NCBI RefSeq assembly: GCF_019793465.1 | Contig: NZ_JAILYJ010000014.1 | Location: forward strand, 1 to 64,000 | Reading direction: 5' to 3' | DNA: 64,000 bases | Source of the DNA: Rhizobium croatiense | GTDB lineage: Bacteria; Pseudomonadota; Alphaproteobacteria; Rhizobiales; Rhizobiaceae | Shown: positions 15,344 to 24,554 of the stretch, in pieces | Position numbering within the stretch: the first letter of the stretch is position 1 | Layout of the letters: the number at the start of each line of letters is the position of its first letter | Translations under genes and position numbers: made by a program | The notes under the pieces: generated by a model | What the model saw: only the letters and a program-made list of their open reading frames with translations | The model's database searches: none | What the model was told of the DNA's origin: nothing

Positions 15344-15823
15344 TCACTTCCTGGAGACGGTGACATCGCCATGCATGCCGGCTTCGTAATGGCCAGGGAT
15401 CAGGCAGGCGAACTTGAACGCGCCGTCGCTCGTGAACTTCCAGACGATCTCGCCGGATTGACCGGCCGGGAGGCGGATGGAGTTGGCATCGGCATGTTCC
15501 ATTTCCGGGAACTTCTCCATGACCTTCTTGTGCTCCAGGATCTTGTCTTGCTGATCGAGTACGAATTCGTGGTCGACCGTGCCTGCGTTCCTGATCGCGA
15601 TCTTAACCGTCTGCCCCTTGCGGACGGAGAAGACGGCCGGCGTGAACAGCATCTTGCCATCGTCGGTTTCCGTCATCGTGACGCGGATCGTCTGCGTTGC
15701 CTTTGCCTTGTCGCCAGGCTCGCCAACCGCCATTTTCTCACCGTGGCCGCCGGCGTGATTGCCGGATGCGAAAGCCGGGCTTGCCAAGGCGACGAACGCC
15801 AATGCGAGTAGATGGTTCTTCAT
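15344..15823 (-). CDS. Cupredoxin (blue copper) domain protein
   Basis: A 159-residue exported protein with a signal peptide (MKNHLLALAFVALASPAFAS) and a short His/Gly-rich mature N-terminus. The cupredoxin fold shows type-1 copper ligands: His in VDHEFVL, then Cys, His and Met in ACLIPGHYEAGM near the C-terminus. AAGGAT precedes the ATG. It is encoded 33 bases after the multicopper oxidase gene and 23 bases before the CusF-like gene, so all are probably one transcript. It may shuttle electrons or copper to the oxidase. Confidence 0.87.
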   Translation of the reverse strand: MKNHLLALAFVALASPAFASGNHAGGHGEKMAVGEPGDKAKATQTIRVTMTETDDGKMLFTPAVFSVRKGQTVKIAIRNAGTVDHEFVLDQQDKILEHKKVMEKFPEMEHADANSIRLPAGQSGEIVWKFTSDGAFKFACLIPGHYEAGMHGDVTVSRK

Positions 15824-15856
15824 ACATATATCCTTTCTGGACGTGGGAATTGAGCC

Positions 15857-17203
15857 TTAGCCCCTTGTCGGCTTCGGGGTGATTTGCGTCTTTGCGTCTT
15901 TCGCCTTGGTCGCGTCCGGCAGTTCGCCGGTCCACTCCCAGGCCTGTGTTCCGGGAGGGTTTTCATACCAGCCCGGATCGGAGTAATCGTCCGCGGAGAT
16001 GCCTTCGCGGACTTTCACGACCGAGAACATGCCGCCCATCTCGATAGGACCGTGCGGCCCCCAGCCTGTCATCATGGGGATTGTGTTTTCGGGGATGGGC
16101 ATTTCCATCTCGCCCATGTCGGCCATGCCTTTGGTGCCCATGGGCATGTATTCAGGCTGCAGCTTCCTGATCTTCTCGGCGACCTTCGACTTGTCAGCTC
16201 CAATGAAGGTCGGGATGTCGTGCCCCATCGCGTTCATCGTATGATGCGACTTGTGGCAGTGGATCGCCCAATCGCCGAGATATTTGGCGTCGAACTCATA
16301 GGCCCGCATTGCACCGACCGGGACGTCGATGCTGACCTCGGGCCAGCGTGCTTCCGGCCGCACCCATCCGCCATCCGTGCATGTCACCTGGAAGTCGTAG
16401 CCGTGCATGTGAACGGGGTGGTTGGTCATCGTCAGGTTGCCGACGCGCACGCGCACCCTGTCGTTCTTCGAGACGACCAGCGGGCTGATGCCCGGAAACA
16501 CGCGGCTGTTCCAGCACCACATGTTGAAGTCGGTCATCTCCATGACGCGCGGTACATAGGAGCCGGGATCAATGTCGTAAGCGTTGAGCAGGAAGACGAA
16601 GTCGCGGTCGACGGGCATGAACGTCGGATCCTTCGGATGGACGACGAAGAAGCCCATCATGCCCATCGCCATCTGCACCATCTCGTCGGAATGCGGGTGG
16701 TACATGAATGTACCGGACTTCACCAGGTCGAACTCGTAGACATAGGTCTTGCCGACGGGGATGTGCGGCTGCGTCAGGCCGCCGACGCCGTCCATTCCCG
16801 ATGGCAGGATCATTCCATGCCAATGGATCGTCGTGTGTTCCGGCAGCTTGTTGGTAACGAAGATGCGAACCCGGTCGCCTTCGACAGCCTCGATCGTCGG
16901 TCCTGGCGACTGGCCGTTGTAACCCCACAGGTACGAGGTCATGCCGTCGGCCATCTCACGTTCCACGGGTTCGGCGACGAGGTGGAACTCCTTGACGCCG
17001 TTGTTCATCCGGTGAGGCAGGGTCCAGCCGTTGAGGGTGACGACCGGCTGGTAGTCCGGCCCTGAGGTCGGGTGGAGCGGCGGCTGCATGTCCGCCGATT
17101 CCATTGTGGCAGCGTCCGGGAGACCCATGGCCGAGGTCTTCGTCCAGGCGCCGGCGGCCAGCAGGGCCGCGCTTGCTCCGAACAGTTGTCTTCTGTTGAA
17201 CAT
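15857..17203 (-). CDS. Multicopper oxidase (copper-resistance type)
   Basis: A 448-residue periplasmic oxidase. The N-terminus has a twin-arginine signal (FNRRQLFGASAALLAAG). The four copper-binding blocks are all present: TIHWHG, MYHPHSDEM, HPVHMHG and the C-terminal WAIHCHKSHHTMNAM, which holds the His-Cys-His linking type 1 to the trinuclear centre plus the axial Met. It probably oxidises Cu(I) to the less toxic Cu(II). A Met/Gly/Glu-rich stretch (MGTKGMADMGEMEM and onward, about 345-365) is a likely extra Cu(I)-capture patch. AAGGAG before ATG 17203 fixes the start. It lies 14 bases downstream of the TolC-type gene. Confidence 0.9.
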   Translation of the reverse strand: MFNRRQLFGASAALLAAGAWTKTSAMGLPDAATMESADMQPPLHPTSGPDYQPVVTLNGWTLPHRMNNGVKEFHLVAEPVEREMADGMTSYLWGYNGQSPGPTIEAVEGDRVRIFVTNKLPEHTTIHWHGMILPSGMDGVGGLTQPHIPVGKTYVYEFDLVKSGTFMYHPHSDEMVQMAMGMMGFFVVHPKDPTFMPVDRDFVFLLNAYDIDPGSYVPRVMEMTDFNMWCWNSRVFPGISPLVVSKNDRVRVRVGNLTMTNHPVHMHGYDFQVTCTDGGWVRPEARWPEVSIDVPVGAMRAYEFDAKYLGDWAIHCHKSHHTMNAMGHDIPTFIGADKSKVAEKIRKLQPEYMPMGTKGMADMGEMEMPIPENTIPMMTGWGPHGPIEMGGMFSVVKVREGISADDYSDPGWYENPPGTQAWEWTGELPDATKAKDAKTQITPKPTRG

Positions 17204-17217
17204 GGTGGGCTCCTTTT

Positions 17218-18684
17218 TCAATGGCCGCCGCCACCGCTGCTTTCGGAAGCAGCGGCGACCTCGGTCTCGGCGGACAGGGTCCCCGCGCCGCCGCCATAGA
17301 TCGCGGGCGCGAGATTGGCTTCGGCCAGCCAGAAGTCGCGTTTCGCATTGACGGAGAGCAGGATGGCATTGATCTTGTCGCGCGTGTCAGCCAGCAGCTC
17401 GAAGGTGTTGGTGATCATGCCGTTGTAGGACAGCAGTGACTCCTCCTCGACCTTGGTGCGCAACGGCACGACATTGTTGCGGTAGTGTCGCGCGATGTCG
17501 TAGTTCGAGCGATACGCTTCGTAGGCGGCGCGCGCCTCCGAGCGGACGTTGACGGCCTTTTCGGCGAGCTGGTTCGCCGCCCGCATGTAAGCCAGCTCAG
17601 CCTTGCGCATCCGGGCCTTCCCGGTGTCGAAGATCGGAATGGCGAACTCCAGCTCGACCTGGCTGGTCGTCCTCGTCTTCTTCTCGTCATCCTCGATTTC
17701 CCGTTCCGTTTCGAAGCCGGTCAGAATCTCGAGGTCGGTGACATAGCGTGTCGCCTCGGTGAGCCCGTAGGACCTGGCGATAGCCTCGATTTCGAGTTTT
17801 GCGACCTGAAGGTCTATCCGGTTTCGGAGTGCCTCGGCCTCGATCGCGTCTCGTTTGGCGACGATCTTTGGTAGCGGCGCAAGGCTGTTCGGTACCTGAT
17901 AGTCGAGGTCGGTGCCCCATAGGCCCATGAGCCGCGTCAGTTCCTCCTTGGCAAGGCGTGCCGACAGGCGGGCCTTGGCCGTCTCTCCGGCAAGTTCGGC
18001 GACGAACACATGTTCGCGGGCCTGGGCGCCCTTGGTCATCGCGCCGGTCTCGCCCAGCTTCTCCGCCAGCTCGGAAGCCGCGTCCGCCGCCGCCTGGGCG
18101 CGCTGCAGCTGCCCGACAGTCTCCCAGGCCGCCACTGCACCGATCCAGGCACGTCGGGTATCGGCGGCAAGCTGGAGCGCCTTTACGGCCGCGGTCAGTT
18201 GCGCCTGCCGGAAACGGGTGTCGGCGATTGCCACGTCCCGGTTCCTGGTCGCGAGCGCCAGGATGTTCGTCGTGATCATCCCTTCGATGGTCTTGAACGC
18301 CTCCAGCTCCGGCGTCCCGATTCCCGTTGTGCCAATGGAGACGGTCGGGTTGATGAACATTGTCGACTGCCAGGCGTCGGCGGCGCTGTCACCGAGATCG
18401 GCATAGGCGGCTTGGAGGCCCTTGTTGTTGAGCAGGGCGATCTGAACTGCAATCTCGACATCGAGGGTCTTCTTTCGCGCGAGCAGGCTCTTTACCTGCG
18501 CCGCCGCCGATCGGGCCTGGTTCTGGTTCTGTATCCAGACCGCCTGCTTCGTCGTCACGATCGCCGTCTTGTCGGCAACGGAAGCAAAGCCCGCTTGCTT
18601 GCTTGAATATTCGGCACCCGTGACGCAGCCGCTCAATATCACCGGGAATGCCAGCATCGTGGCGAATCTTCTAGGGCCGATCAT
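17218..18684 (-). CDS. TolC-family outer membrane efflux lipoprotein
   Basis: A 488-residue outer-membrane factor. A lipoprotein signal ends in the lipobox LSGC near residue 20. Two long helical-hairpin repeats (OEP domains, about 50-250 and 265-470) are rich in Ala, Glu and Arg with heptad character. The start at 18684 is supported by GGGAGG seven bases upstream and by the lipobox position; an earlier in-frame start at 18732 would bury the signal. The ATG overlaps the upstream lipoprotein stop (ATGA). No inner-membrane pump or adaptor is encoded nearby, so the partner must lie elsewhere. Placement with copper genes suggests copper export. Confidence 0.85.
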   Translation of the reverse strand: MIGPRRFATMLAFPVILSGCVTGAEYSSKQAGFASVADKTAIVTTKQAVWIQNQNQARSAAAQVKSLLARKKTLDVEIAVQIALLNNKGLQAAYADLGDSAADAWQSTMFINPTVSIGTTGIGTPELEAFKTIEGMITTNILALATRNRDVAIADTRFRQAQLTAAVKALQLAADTRRAWIGAVAAWETVGQLQRAQAAADAASELAEKLGETGAMTKGAQAREHVFVAELAGETAKARLSARLAKEELTRLMGLWGTDLDYQVPNSLAPLPKIVAKRDAIEAEALRNRIDLQVAKLEIEAIARSYGLTEATRYVTDLEILTGFETEREIEDDEKKTRTTSQVELEFAIPIFDTGKARMRKAELAYMRAANQLAEKAVNVRSEARAAYEAYRSNYDIARHYRNNVVPLRTKVEEESLLSYNGMITNTFELLADTRDKINAILLSVNAKRDFWLAEANLAPAIYGGGAGTLSAETEVAAASESSGGGGH

Positions 18685-18908
18685 GAGTCGCCTCCCTTCT
18701 GAGGAGACTGCAGATCGTTCTGTCTGCGCCACGGCTTGGGATCGACCGGCTGCCTGGTGACATAGCCCGAAACTGGTGACCGGTAGGCGACCGGGCGCGC
18801 GGACGGCTCTTCGACCGCGGCGGAAGACGCCACGACGTCGGGAGGAAGCGTTGATGCGCAGCCACCGCAGACAAGCGGCAGCCCCACCACGAAAAGCGAG
18901 AGTCTCAT
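18681..18908 (-). CDS. Small lipoprotein of the copper operon
   Basis: A 75-residue protein with a lipoprotein signal (MRLSLFVVGLPLVCGGCAST), lipidated Cys near residue 17. The mature part is short, polar, and contains a SPVSGYVTRQPVDPKPW segment. It is translationally coupled to the TolC-type gene through a four-base overlap. No family is recognised; small lipoproteins before TolC-type genes are frequent in copper loci of rhizobia. Confidence 0.6.
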   Translation of the reverse strand: MRLSLFVVGLPLVCGGCASTLPPDVVASSAAVEEPSARPVAYRSPVSGYVTRQPVDPKPWRRQNDLQSPQKGGDS

Positions 18909-19001
18909 TATGAAATTTCCGAAAAAGAGATAGCCTGCGGTGTGCTTGCCCAGATGCAGGCAGGCGACCGACTGGACCCGATCAAGCGGGTGTATCCCTC
19001 A

Positions 19002-19394
19002 TCAGATATTCGGCGGGCGATCCAGGAGCGGCAATTCCCCCAGCAGGTGCTGGTCGTCGACAAACTGCCGGATCGAGGCGACAACCGGCCCGCCTAAGCT
19101 CTGGCCCGCGCACAGAAGCACGAAGCCGCCGCAAAAATCTTTGCAGCATTCCTGTTTGACGACCTTGGAGGAACCATCGTCGTCGGCCGCATCGCCATGT
19201 GAGTGCGTGTGATTTGAAACGCTGGCCATGTCGTCGTGGTTGCCGTGCGCTGTGGCGCTCGATACCGTCTTTTCCACTTGCAGGCCAGGGCCGTGCATGG
19301 CGGCATCGACGTTGGATATGCTGTACCCAGCCAGCGATACGACGATCGCCAGCCGTACGAAGAAGAGCAGTCTGCTCAACATGGTACGGTACAT
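19002..19394 (-). CDS. CopL-like / DUF2946-like His- and Cys-rich exported protein
   Basis: A 130-residue protein with a hydrophobic N-terminal signal (MLSRLLFFVRLAIVVSLAGY). It then has a His-rich segment (HGNHDDMASVSNHTHSHGD) and a Cys cluster (QECCKDFCGGFVLLC), and ends in PLLDRPPNI. This layout - signal, His stretch, Cys pair and an RPP-type end - resembles CopL-family copper-responsive small proteins, though similarity is at the level of pattern only. ATG 19394 is chosen with GGAAG nine bases upstream; 19403 is an alternative. It is the first gene of the copper block, 93 bases before the lipoprotein gene. Confidence 0.5.
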   Translation of the reverse strand: MYRTMLSRLLFFVRLAIVVSLAGYSISNVDAAMHGPGLQVEKTVSSATAHGNHDDMASVSNHTHSHGDAADDDGSSKVVKQECCKDFCGGFVLLCAGQSLGGPVVASIRQFVDDQHLLGELPLLDRPPNI

Positions 19395-19570
19395 ATTGCC
19401 CATCTTCCGTCGATTACATCGAACGTGGTCCATTATCAATCGCGACAAGTGACTATTGGAGATTCGCGCCATTTCTGTGGCTGCGACGCATCATGTGCCA
19501 GGAACCGGGGCGCTTCGGAGGTCGCTAGCTGGTTGGCTTACTGCCAAGTCAGTCAAATCTACGGCATCGC

Positions 19571-20146
19571 CTATTTCGGACGAAGAAATCCGATGAGTTG
19601 GCGAAACCGCTGAGTCCATAGCAACTGATCGGTCATTTCAGGCGAGGAGGACGCAACCAGCCGGTCGAGGCGCGGCAAGAGAAAGGCAGCCCAATCGTCG
19701 AGGTCGGATCTGCTGAAGTAAGGCAGCCAGACGTCGGAGGGGCCATCCCATTGTCTCGGATTTGCCTTCGCCAGATCACCGAGTTTTACCAAGACGGTTT
19801 CACCGTGGTCGCCGACGACTTCAACGTCCGGATCGGGATCCGGCCGGGGAAGACGCGCGATGATGCGCTCTTCCAAAGCTTTGCCAGCGGCTCGATCCGC
19901 GTCGTCCAGCTGACGCAATATGCGTGTGTCGTTGGCGGCGCCGGAGCCCTCGGTCATGTTGATGGTAAATTTGGCGCCGGTCACGCTGTTTGAATATTGG
20001 GATATCTGTAACCAGAAAACCCTCCTGCCACGGACAAAGCTGCATTTGCCGGTTGCTTGCGATTCCCAGCCGAGCTCCTGAAATCGTGAGGCCAGCAGCG
20101 ACCGCATATGGCGGTGAAAGTCCTTGCTTTTCACATAGTCGCGCAT
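19571..20146 (-). CDS. DUF4304-like hypothetical protein
   Basis: A 191-residue protein. The region near residues 15-60 (LASRFQELGWESQATG..SFVRGRRVFWLQISQ) resembles DUF4304: a shortened opening helix, a G-W/F turn and a beta strand with WLQI. It also holds a Pro/Asp-rich linker (PRPDPDPDVEVVGDHG) and a polar C-terminal helix region. The start is unsure: ATG 20146 is used, but a TTG at 20209 opens the frame 21 codons earlier. No functional clue from neighbours; it lies between copper and iron loci and is transcribed opposite to the iron transporter. Confidence 0.6.
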   Translation of the reverse strand: MRDYVKSKDFHRHMRSLLASRFQELGWESQATGKCSFVRGRRVFWLQISQYSNSVTGAKFTINMTEGSGAANDTRILRQLDDADRAAGKALEERIIARLPRPDPDPDVEVVGDHGETVLVKLGDLAKANPRQWDGPSDVWLPYFSRSDLDDWAAFLLPRLDRLVASSSPEMTDQLLWTQRFRQLIGFLRPK

Positions 20147-20383
20147 GCTTCGGAGCCCATGTTTTGGCTGCAACCTCCGGAGGATGTCATGAGCTGCTCG
20201 AACGGACAATGGCTGGCCCTGTGCAAATGCCCGTACATATCGAAACGGTACAGTTGATCGCGTTCACGCCTCCAAGGGTGACAGTGACTGCAGATTGCCT
20301 CATGGAGGGACAGATTGCGCTTGTCCCCATTCGCCTCGGTGTGTTCTAGGGGGCAGGACTTGCACTGGAACCCGCCGGCGAGC

Positions 20384-21427
20384 ATGAAAGCTGAAATGAG
20401 CGAAATCGCAGTACGTCTGGAAAATGTTAGCCGTCGCTTCGGCATCACTGCAGCCGTGCGCGATCTTTCTCTTCATATTCGGCGCGGAGACGCGGTTTCG
20501 CTCGTGGGCCATTCCGGTTGCGGCAAGTCTACGCTCCTGCGCATGATTGCCGGTGTCGAGATACCGGAATCCGGCCGCATCGTCCTCGACGGTCGCGAGG
20601 TCGCAAGTTCGGCTACTTTCGTCGAGCCGGAGGCGCGTGGCGTCGGCTTCGTCTTCCAGGACTATGCTCTCTTTCCGCATCTGACCGTACGGGACAATGT
20701 CCTCTTCGGTCTCAAGCGACTTCCGAAGAGCGAAGCAGCCGCGCGGGCAGAGGAGATGATCAGCAAGGTCGGAATCGAACATCTGACGCATCGCTATCCG
20801 CACACCCTCTCCGGCGGTGAACAGCAGCGTGTCGCGCTCGCCCGCGCCCTGGCGCCCCGACCGAGTATTGTCCTGATGGACGAGCCCTTTTCCAATCTGG
20901 ATCAGGGTCTGCGCGGGAGGGTACGCAGCGACACCTTGAGCCTGTTGAGGGCACTTGGCACGACTGTGATCATCGTGACGCATGATCCCCAGGAAGCACT
21001 TTCCGTCGGCGACCAGGTGGTCCTGATGCGGGCAGGTGAAATCGTCCAGTCCGGCTCCGCCTATGATCTGCACGACCGACCGACGAATGCCTATGCGGCA
21101 GAGTTTTTTTGCGCGTCCAGCAAAGTTCCCGGCGTTTACCGTGGCGGATGGATCGAGACCGCGATCGGCAACTTCGCCTATACGCTCGACCGTCCGCCGG
21201 CAAGCTCCGTGACCGTTTATATCCGGCCGCATGCTGTCGCGCTGTCCCCCGGCTCGGGAATCCCCGCTCGTATCGAAAACCGCGTTCTGCATGGTGAATT
21301 CGAGCAGATCACGTTGAAGGTCGATCGCCTTGAGGTGCCGCTTAAGGCGAGAGCCTTGGAGCGGTTGCCCGTTGATGCGGAGGATATTGAGATCTCAATC
21401 CTCCCCGAGCGGCTGCTGGCTTTTTGA
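20384..21427 (+). CDS. fbpC: Ferric iron ABC transporter ATP-binding protein (FbpC type)
   Basis: A 347-residue ABC ATPase. Walker A GHSGCGKST lies near residue 43, the signature LSGGEQQRVAL near 141 and Walker B IVLMDEPF near 160, with the H-loop IIVTHDPQEAL. A C-terminal TOBE-like region follows (about 240-347). Together with the next two genes it forms a complete FbpABC-type iron(III) importer. ATG 20384 and ATG 20396 are both possible starts; neither has a strong ribosome site. The order C-A-B is unusual relative to the classical A-B-C order. No Fur/RirA/Irr box could be identified by eye upstream. Confidence 0.85.
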   Translation: MKAEMSEIAVRLENVSRRFGITAAVRDLSLHIRRGDAVSLVGHSGCGKSTLLRMIAGVEIPESGRIVLDGREVASSATFVEPEARGVGFVFQDYALFPHLTVRDNVLFGLKRLPKSEAAARAEEMISKVGIEHLTHRYPHTLSGGEQQRVALARALAPRPSIVLMDEPFSNLDQGLRGRVRSDTLSLLRALGTTVIIVTHDPQEALSVGDQVVLMRAGEIVQSGSAYDLHDRPTNAYAAEFFCASSKVPGVYRGGWIETAIGNFAYTLDRPPASSVTVYIRPHAVALSPGSGIPARIENRVLHGEFEQITLKVDRLEVPLKARALERLPVDAEDIEISILPERLLAF

Positions 21428-21562
21428 AAGCTCACGGTGAGCGCATTCTGCTAACCTCCGCATCAAGTTTCCGTGATATTTGGGTTCAAGTTCCGCGGAA
21501 AACTTGACTCTCAGGGTCATGAACTGCTGCAAGCAATGCGCATTCATTCGCGGAGGGACATA

Positions 21563-22585
21563 ATGAATTCGCGCTCTATCCTCACATCCATGCTGCTTGC
21601 TGCTTCGGCGCTGATGTCGCCTGGCATCGCCGCCGCTGCAGAAATCAACCTTTACACGACGAGAGAACCGGCTCTGATTGCACCTCTTCTGGAGGCATTC
21701 ACCAAGTCGACCGGTACGAAGGTCAATACCATTTTCCTGAAGGACGGCCTCGCAGAGCGTGTCGCCTCCGAAGGTGCCAGCTCGCCAGCTGACATCCTGA
21801 TGGCCGTCGATGCCGGCAACCTTGTCGATCTGGTCGATAAACGAGTAACGCAACCGGTGGAATCATCTGTGCTGAACTCGGCTATCCCGGAACAGCTGCG
21901 TGATGCCAAGGGCAACTGGTTTGCGCTTTCGATGCGCGCCCGCGTGCTTTACGCGGCCAAGGACCTTGATATCAGCGCATTCAATTACGAGGAGCTTGCC
22001 GACCCCAAGTGGAAGGGCAAGATCTGCATTCGCTCGGGCCAGCACCCCTATAATACGGCCCTGTTTGCTGACTACATCGCCCATTACGGCGCGGCAGACG
22101 CCGAGAAATGGCTGAAGGGTGTCAAGGACAACCTCGGCCGCAAGGCAGCCGGCGGCGATCGCGATGCGGCCAAGGATATCCTCGGCGGCATTTGCGATAT
22201 CGGTATCGCCAACTCCTATTATGTTGGCTTGATGCGATCCGGCAAGGGTGGCGAAGAGCAGGTCAAATGGGGCGATGCCATCAAGGTCGTCCTGCCGACC
22301 TTCAAGAACGGCGGGACGCAAGTGAATGTCAGCGGCGCGGCAATCGCCAAGCATTCACCGAACAAGGCCGAAGCCGTCAAGCTTCTCGAATATCTCGTCT
22401 CTGACGAAGCGCAGAAGATCTATGCCGAGGCCAATTACGAATATCCCGTGAAGGCCGGCGTCGCGGCCGATCCGATCATCGCATCCTTTGGCGAACTGAA
22501 GATCGACAGCAAGCCCTTGTCCGAGATCGTCAGCCATCGCAAGCAGGCGAGCGAACTCGTGGACAAGGTCGGCTTTGACAACTAA
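21563..22585 (+). CDS. fbpA: Ferric iron ABC transporter substrate-binding protein (FbpA type)
   Basis: A 340-residue periplasmic protein with a signal peptide (cleavage near IAAAAE). The mature domain opens with INLYTTREPALI and has the paired tyrosines of NSYYVGLM near residue 215, the iron(III)-coordinating pair in FbpA/FutA proteins. GGAGGG lies five to ten bases before ATG 21563. The gene is in one transcript with the ATPase and the permease; a strong hairpin follows its stop. This places it in ferric iron import, possibly as iron-siderophore-free Fe(III). Confidence 0.87.
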   Translation: MNSRSILTSMLLAASALMSPGIAAAAEINLYTTREPALIAPLLEAFTKSTGTKVNTIFLKDGLAERVASEGASSPADILMAVDAGNLVDLVDKRVTQPVESSVLNSAIPEQLRDAKGNWFALSMRARVLYAAKDLDISAFNYEELADPKWKGKICIRSGQHPYNTALFADYIAHYGAADAEKWLKGVKDNLGRKAAGGDRDAAKDILGGICDIGIANSYYVGLMRSGKGGEEQVKWGDAIKVVLPTFKNGGTQVNVSGAAIAKHSPNKAEAVKLLEYLVSDEAQKIYAEANYEYPVKAGVAADPIIASFGELKIDSKPLSEIVSHRKQASELVDKVGFDN

Positions 22586-22592
22586 AGAACAG

Positions 22593-22619
22593 GGAAGGCG
22601 CCGCTGAGAGGCGCCTTCC
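22593..22619 (+). terminator. Intercistronic hairpin between fbpA and fbpB
   Basis: A perfect 10-base-pair GC-rich stem (22593-22602 with 22610-22619) and a seven-base loop, directly after the fbpA stop and before the fbpB start. With no T-run, it looks more like an mRNA-stabilising or attenuating element than a full terminator, raising fbpA over fbpB. Confidence 0.5.
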
Positions 22620-22628
22620 TCCCCGAGA

Positions 22629-24299
22629 ATGGATCGCGTGATGTTTCCCAGCCAGGCGCCCGCCCGCTCTGCAAAGCGCCCTGGCAGCGCATGGCTGGCA
22701 ATTGGTGTTACTATCGCCCTCATTGCCATTCTGCCGATCGGGGGATTGCTTATCGAAGCCTCGAAGGGCTCGGCCGGTCTTTGGGGACATCTTTTCTCCA
22801 CCATCCTTCCGGTCGCGCTTCTCGACACCGTCGTCCTCCTTGCTGGGGTCGGGGTCATCACTGCCGTGGTCGGCACGACGACGGCATGGCTGGTGACGGC
22901 CTATGATTTTCCCGGCAGGCGTGCTCTGGAATGGATGTTGCTTCTGCCGCTTGCCGTTCCGACCTACATCGTCGCTTATGCCTATCTGGATATACTGCAT
23001 CCGATCGGTCCGGTGCAGGATGCCGTGCGCTGGCTGCTCGGCTACGAGAGCCCGCGCCAGTTTCGCCTTCCGGACGTCCGTTCCATGGCAGGCTGCATCC
23101 TGCTTCTCGGAATCGTGCTCTACCCCTATGTCTACATTCCGACCCGCGCGATGTTCCTGACCCAATCCGGTAATCTCGTCGACGCGGCACGCACGCTTGG
23201 CACATCTCGCCGCGCGGTCTTCTGGCGGGTGGCCCTGCCGCTCGCGCGCCCGGCTGTTGCCGTGGGTATCAGCCTTGCTCTGATGGAGACGTTGAACGAT
23301 ATCGGCGCCGCCGAATTCCTCGGTGTCCGCACGATCACCGTTTCCATCTACACGACCTGGATCACCCGCTCCGATTTATCGGGAGCGTCGCAGATCGCCC
23401 TTGCCCTTCTTCTCATCGTCGTCGCGCTTGTTGCGGTCGAGCGATGGGCGCGACGCAAGCAGCGCTACTCGATCGATGTACGCCGGATGCGGCGTTTCCA
23501 ACCGCGGCGGGTATCCTTGGGAAAGGGCATGCTGCTGTTTCTCGGCGGTCTTCTGCCGGTCATCCTCGGCTTCCTCGCGCCCGCGCTCTATCTCTTGATC
23601 GAAGCGGCAAAACGCTATCGTTTCGCCGGCATATCCCCTCGCATCATCGATGAGGCCGTGAATACGCTTGTTATCGCCACCCTGGCGACAACCGCGACCG
23701 TCATCCTTGGGCTTCTCGCTGCTTACGCCACCCGCCTGCGTCCGGGCCAGCCGTCCTCCTGGCTCCTGCGCTGTTCCACAATGGGTTATGCTGCTCCCGG
23801 GACCGTGGTCGCCATCGGCGTGCTGATCCTCCTTGCCGGGTTCGATCAGTTTATCGATCGCGCCGCGTTTTCCTTGTTTGGCGTGTCGACTGGCCTGCTC
23901 CTTATAGGATCGGGTGCTGCCGTCATTTATGCGCTTATCGTGCGGTTTCTGGCGATCTCCGCCGGCGGTATAGAAGCCGGTCTCTCGCGCATTTCCCTAT
24001 CGCTTGATCATGCTTCGCGTTCGCTGGGCCAATCTACCGCAGGCACGCTGCGATACGTGCATTTGCCGCTCTCGAAGGCGGCAATCTCGGCTGCCGCCCT
24101 GCTGGTCTTCGTCGATTGTGTGAAGGAGCTGCCGGCGACGCTCCTCCTGCGGCCACTCAATGTCGAGACTTTCGCAACCCATCTTTATGGAGAGGCTGCG
24201 AGAGGCACTTACGAAGAGGCCTCGATTGCCGCGCTCGCCATTGTGCTGATCGGCATTCTGCCGGCCATTCTGCTGTCGCGGATCGGGCGTATCCGCTAG
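22629..24299 (+). CDS. fbpB: Ferric iron ABC transporter permease (fused two-domain, FbpB type)
   Basis: A 556-residue inner-membrane protein with about 12 membrane spans: two tandem BPD_transp_1 permease domains. The EAA-type loops that contact the ATPase are visible as AARTLGTSRRAVFWRVALPL near residue 185 and DHASRSLGQSTAGTLRYVHLPL near 465. This double-length architecture is typical of FbpB/AfuB iron permeases. Start ATG 22629 or 22641 (MFPSQ). It is preceded by the hairpin described above. Last gene of the iron operon. Confidence 0.87.
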   Translation: MDRVMFPSQAPARSAKRPGSAWLAIGVTIALIAILPIGGLLIEASKGSAGLWGHLFSTILPVALLDTVVLLAGVGVITAVVGTTTAWLVTAYDFPGRRALEWMLLLPLAVPTYIVAYAYLDILHPIGPVQDAVRWLLGYESPRQFRLPDVRSMAGCILLLGIVLYPYVYIPTRAMFLTQSGNLVDAARTLGTSRRAVFWRVALPLARPAVAVGISLALMETLNDIGAAEFLGVRTITVSIYTTWITRSDLSGASQIALALLLIVVALVAVERWARRKQRYSIDVRRMRRFQPRRVSLGKGMLLFLGGLLPVILGFLAPALYLLIEAAKRYRFAGISPRIIDEAVNTLVIATLATTATVILGLLAAYATRLRPGQPSSWLLRCSTMGYAAPGTVVAIGVLILLAGFDQFIDRAAFSLFGVSTGLLLIGSGAAVIYALIVRFLAISAGGIEAGLSRISLSLDHASRSLGQSTAGTLRYVHLPLSKAAISAAALLVFVDCVKELPATLLLRPLNVETFATHLYGEAARGTYEEASIAALAIVLIGILPAILLSRIGRIR

Positions 24300-24554
24300 A
24301 CGGCCGACCACGACCTTCAGGCAAGGTCAGACCGAAAAAATTGCACACCCTGTTTCGGAATTACGGTCAGTCCGCCTGCGGCAGCGAAGATCGTCTCCGA
24401 GAATGAAGGTACGTGCGCGGTTTCTGGCAGACAAAAGGACAATGTGAAGGGAGGGATTAGAAATCGATGTCGCCGACTTGACGGCTGTCGTCGTTTGAGA
24501 AATGCTAAGATGTCAGACCAATTTCACGACTGCCTGGAAGAAAAATGGGGAACC

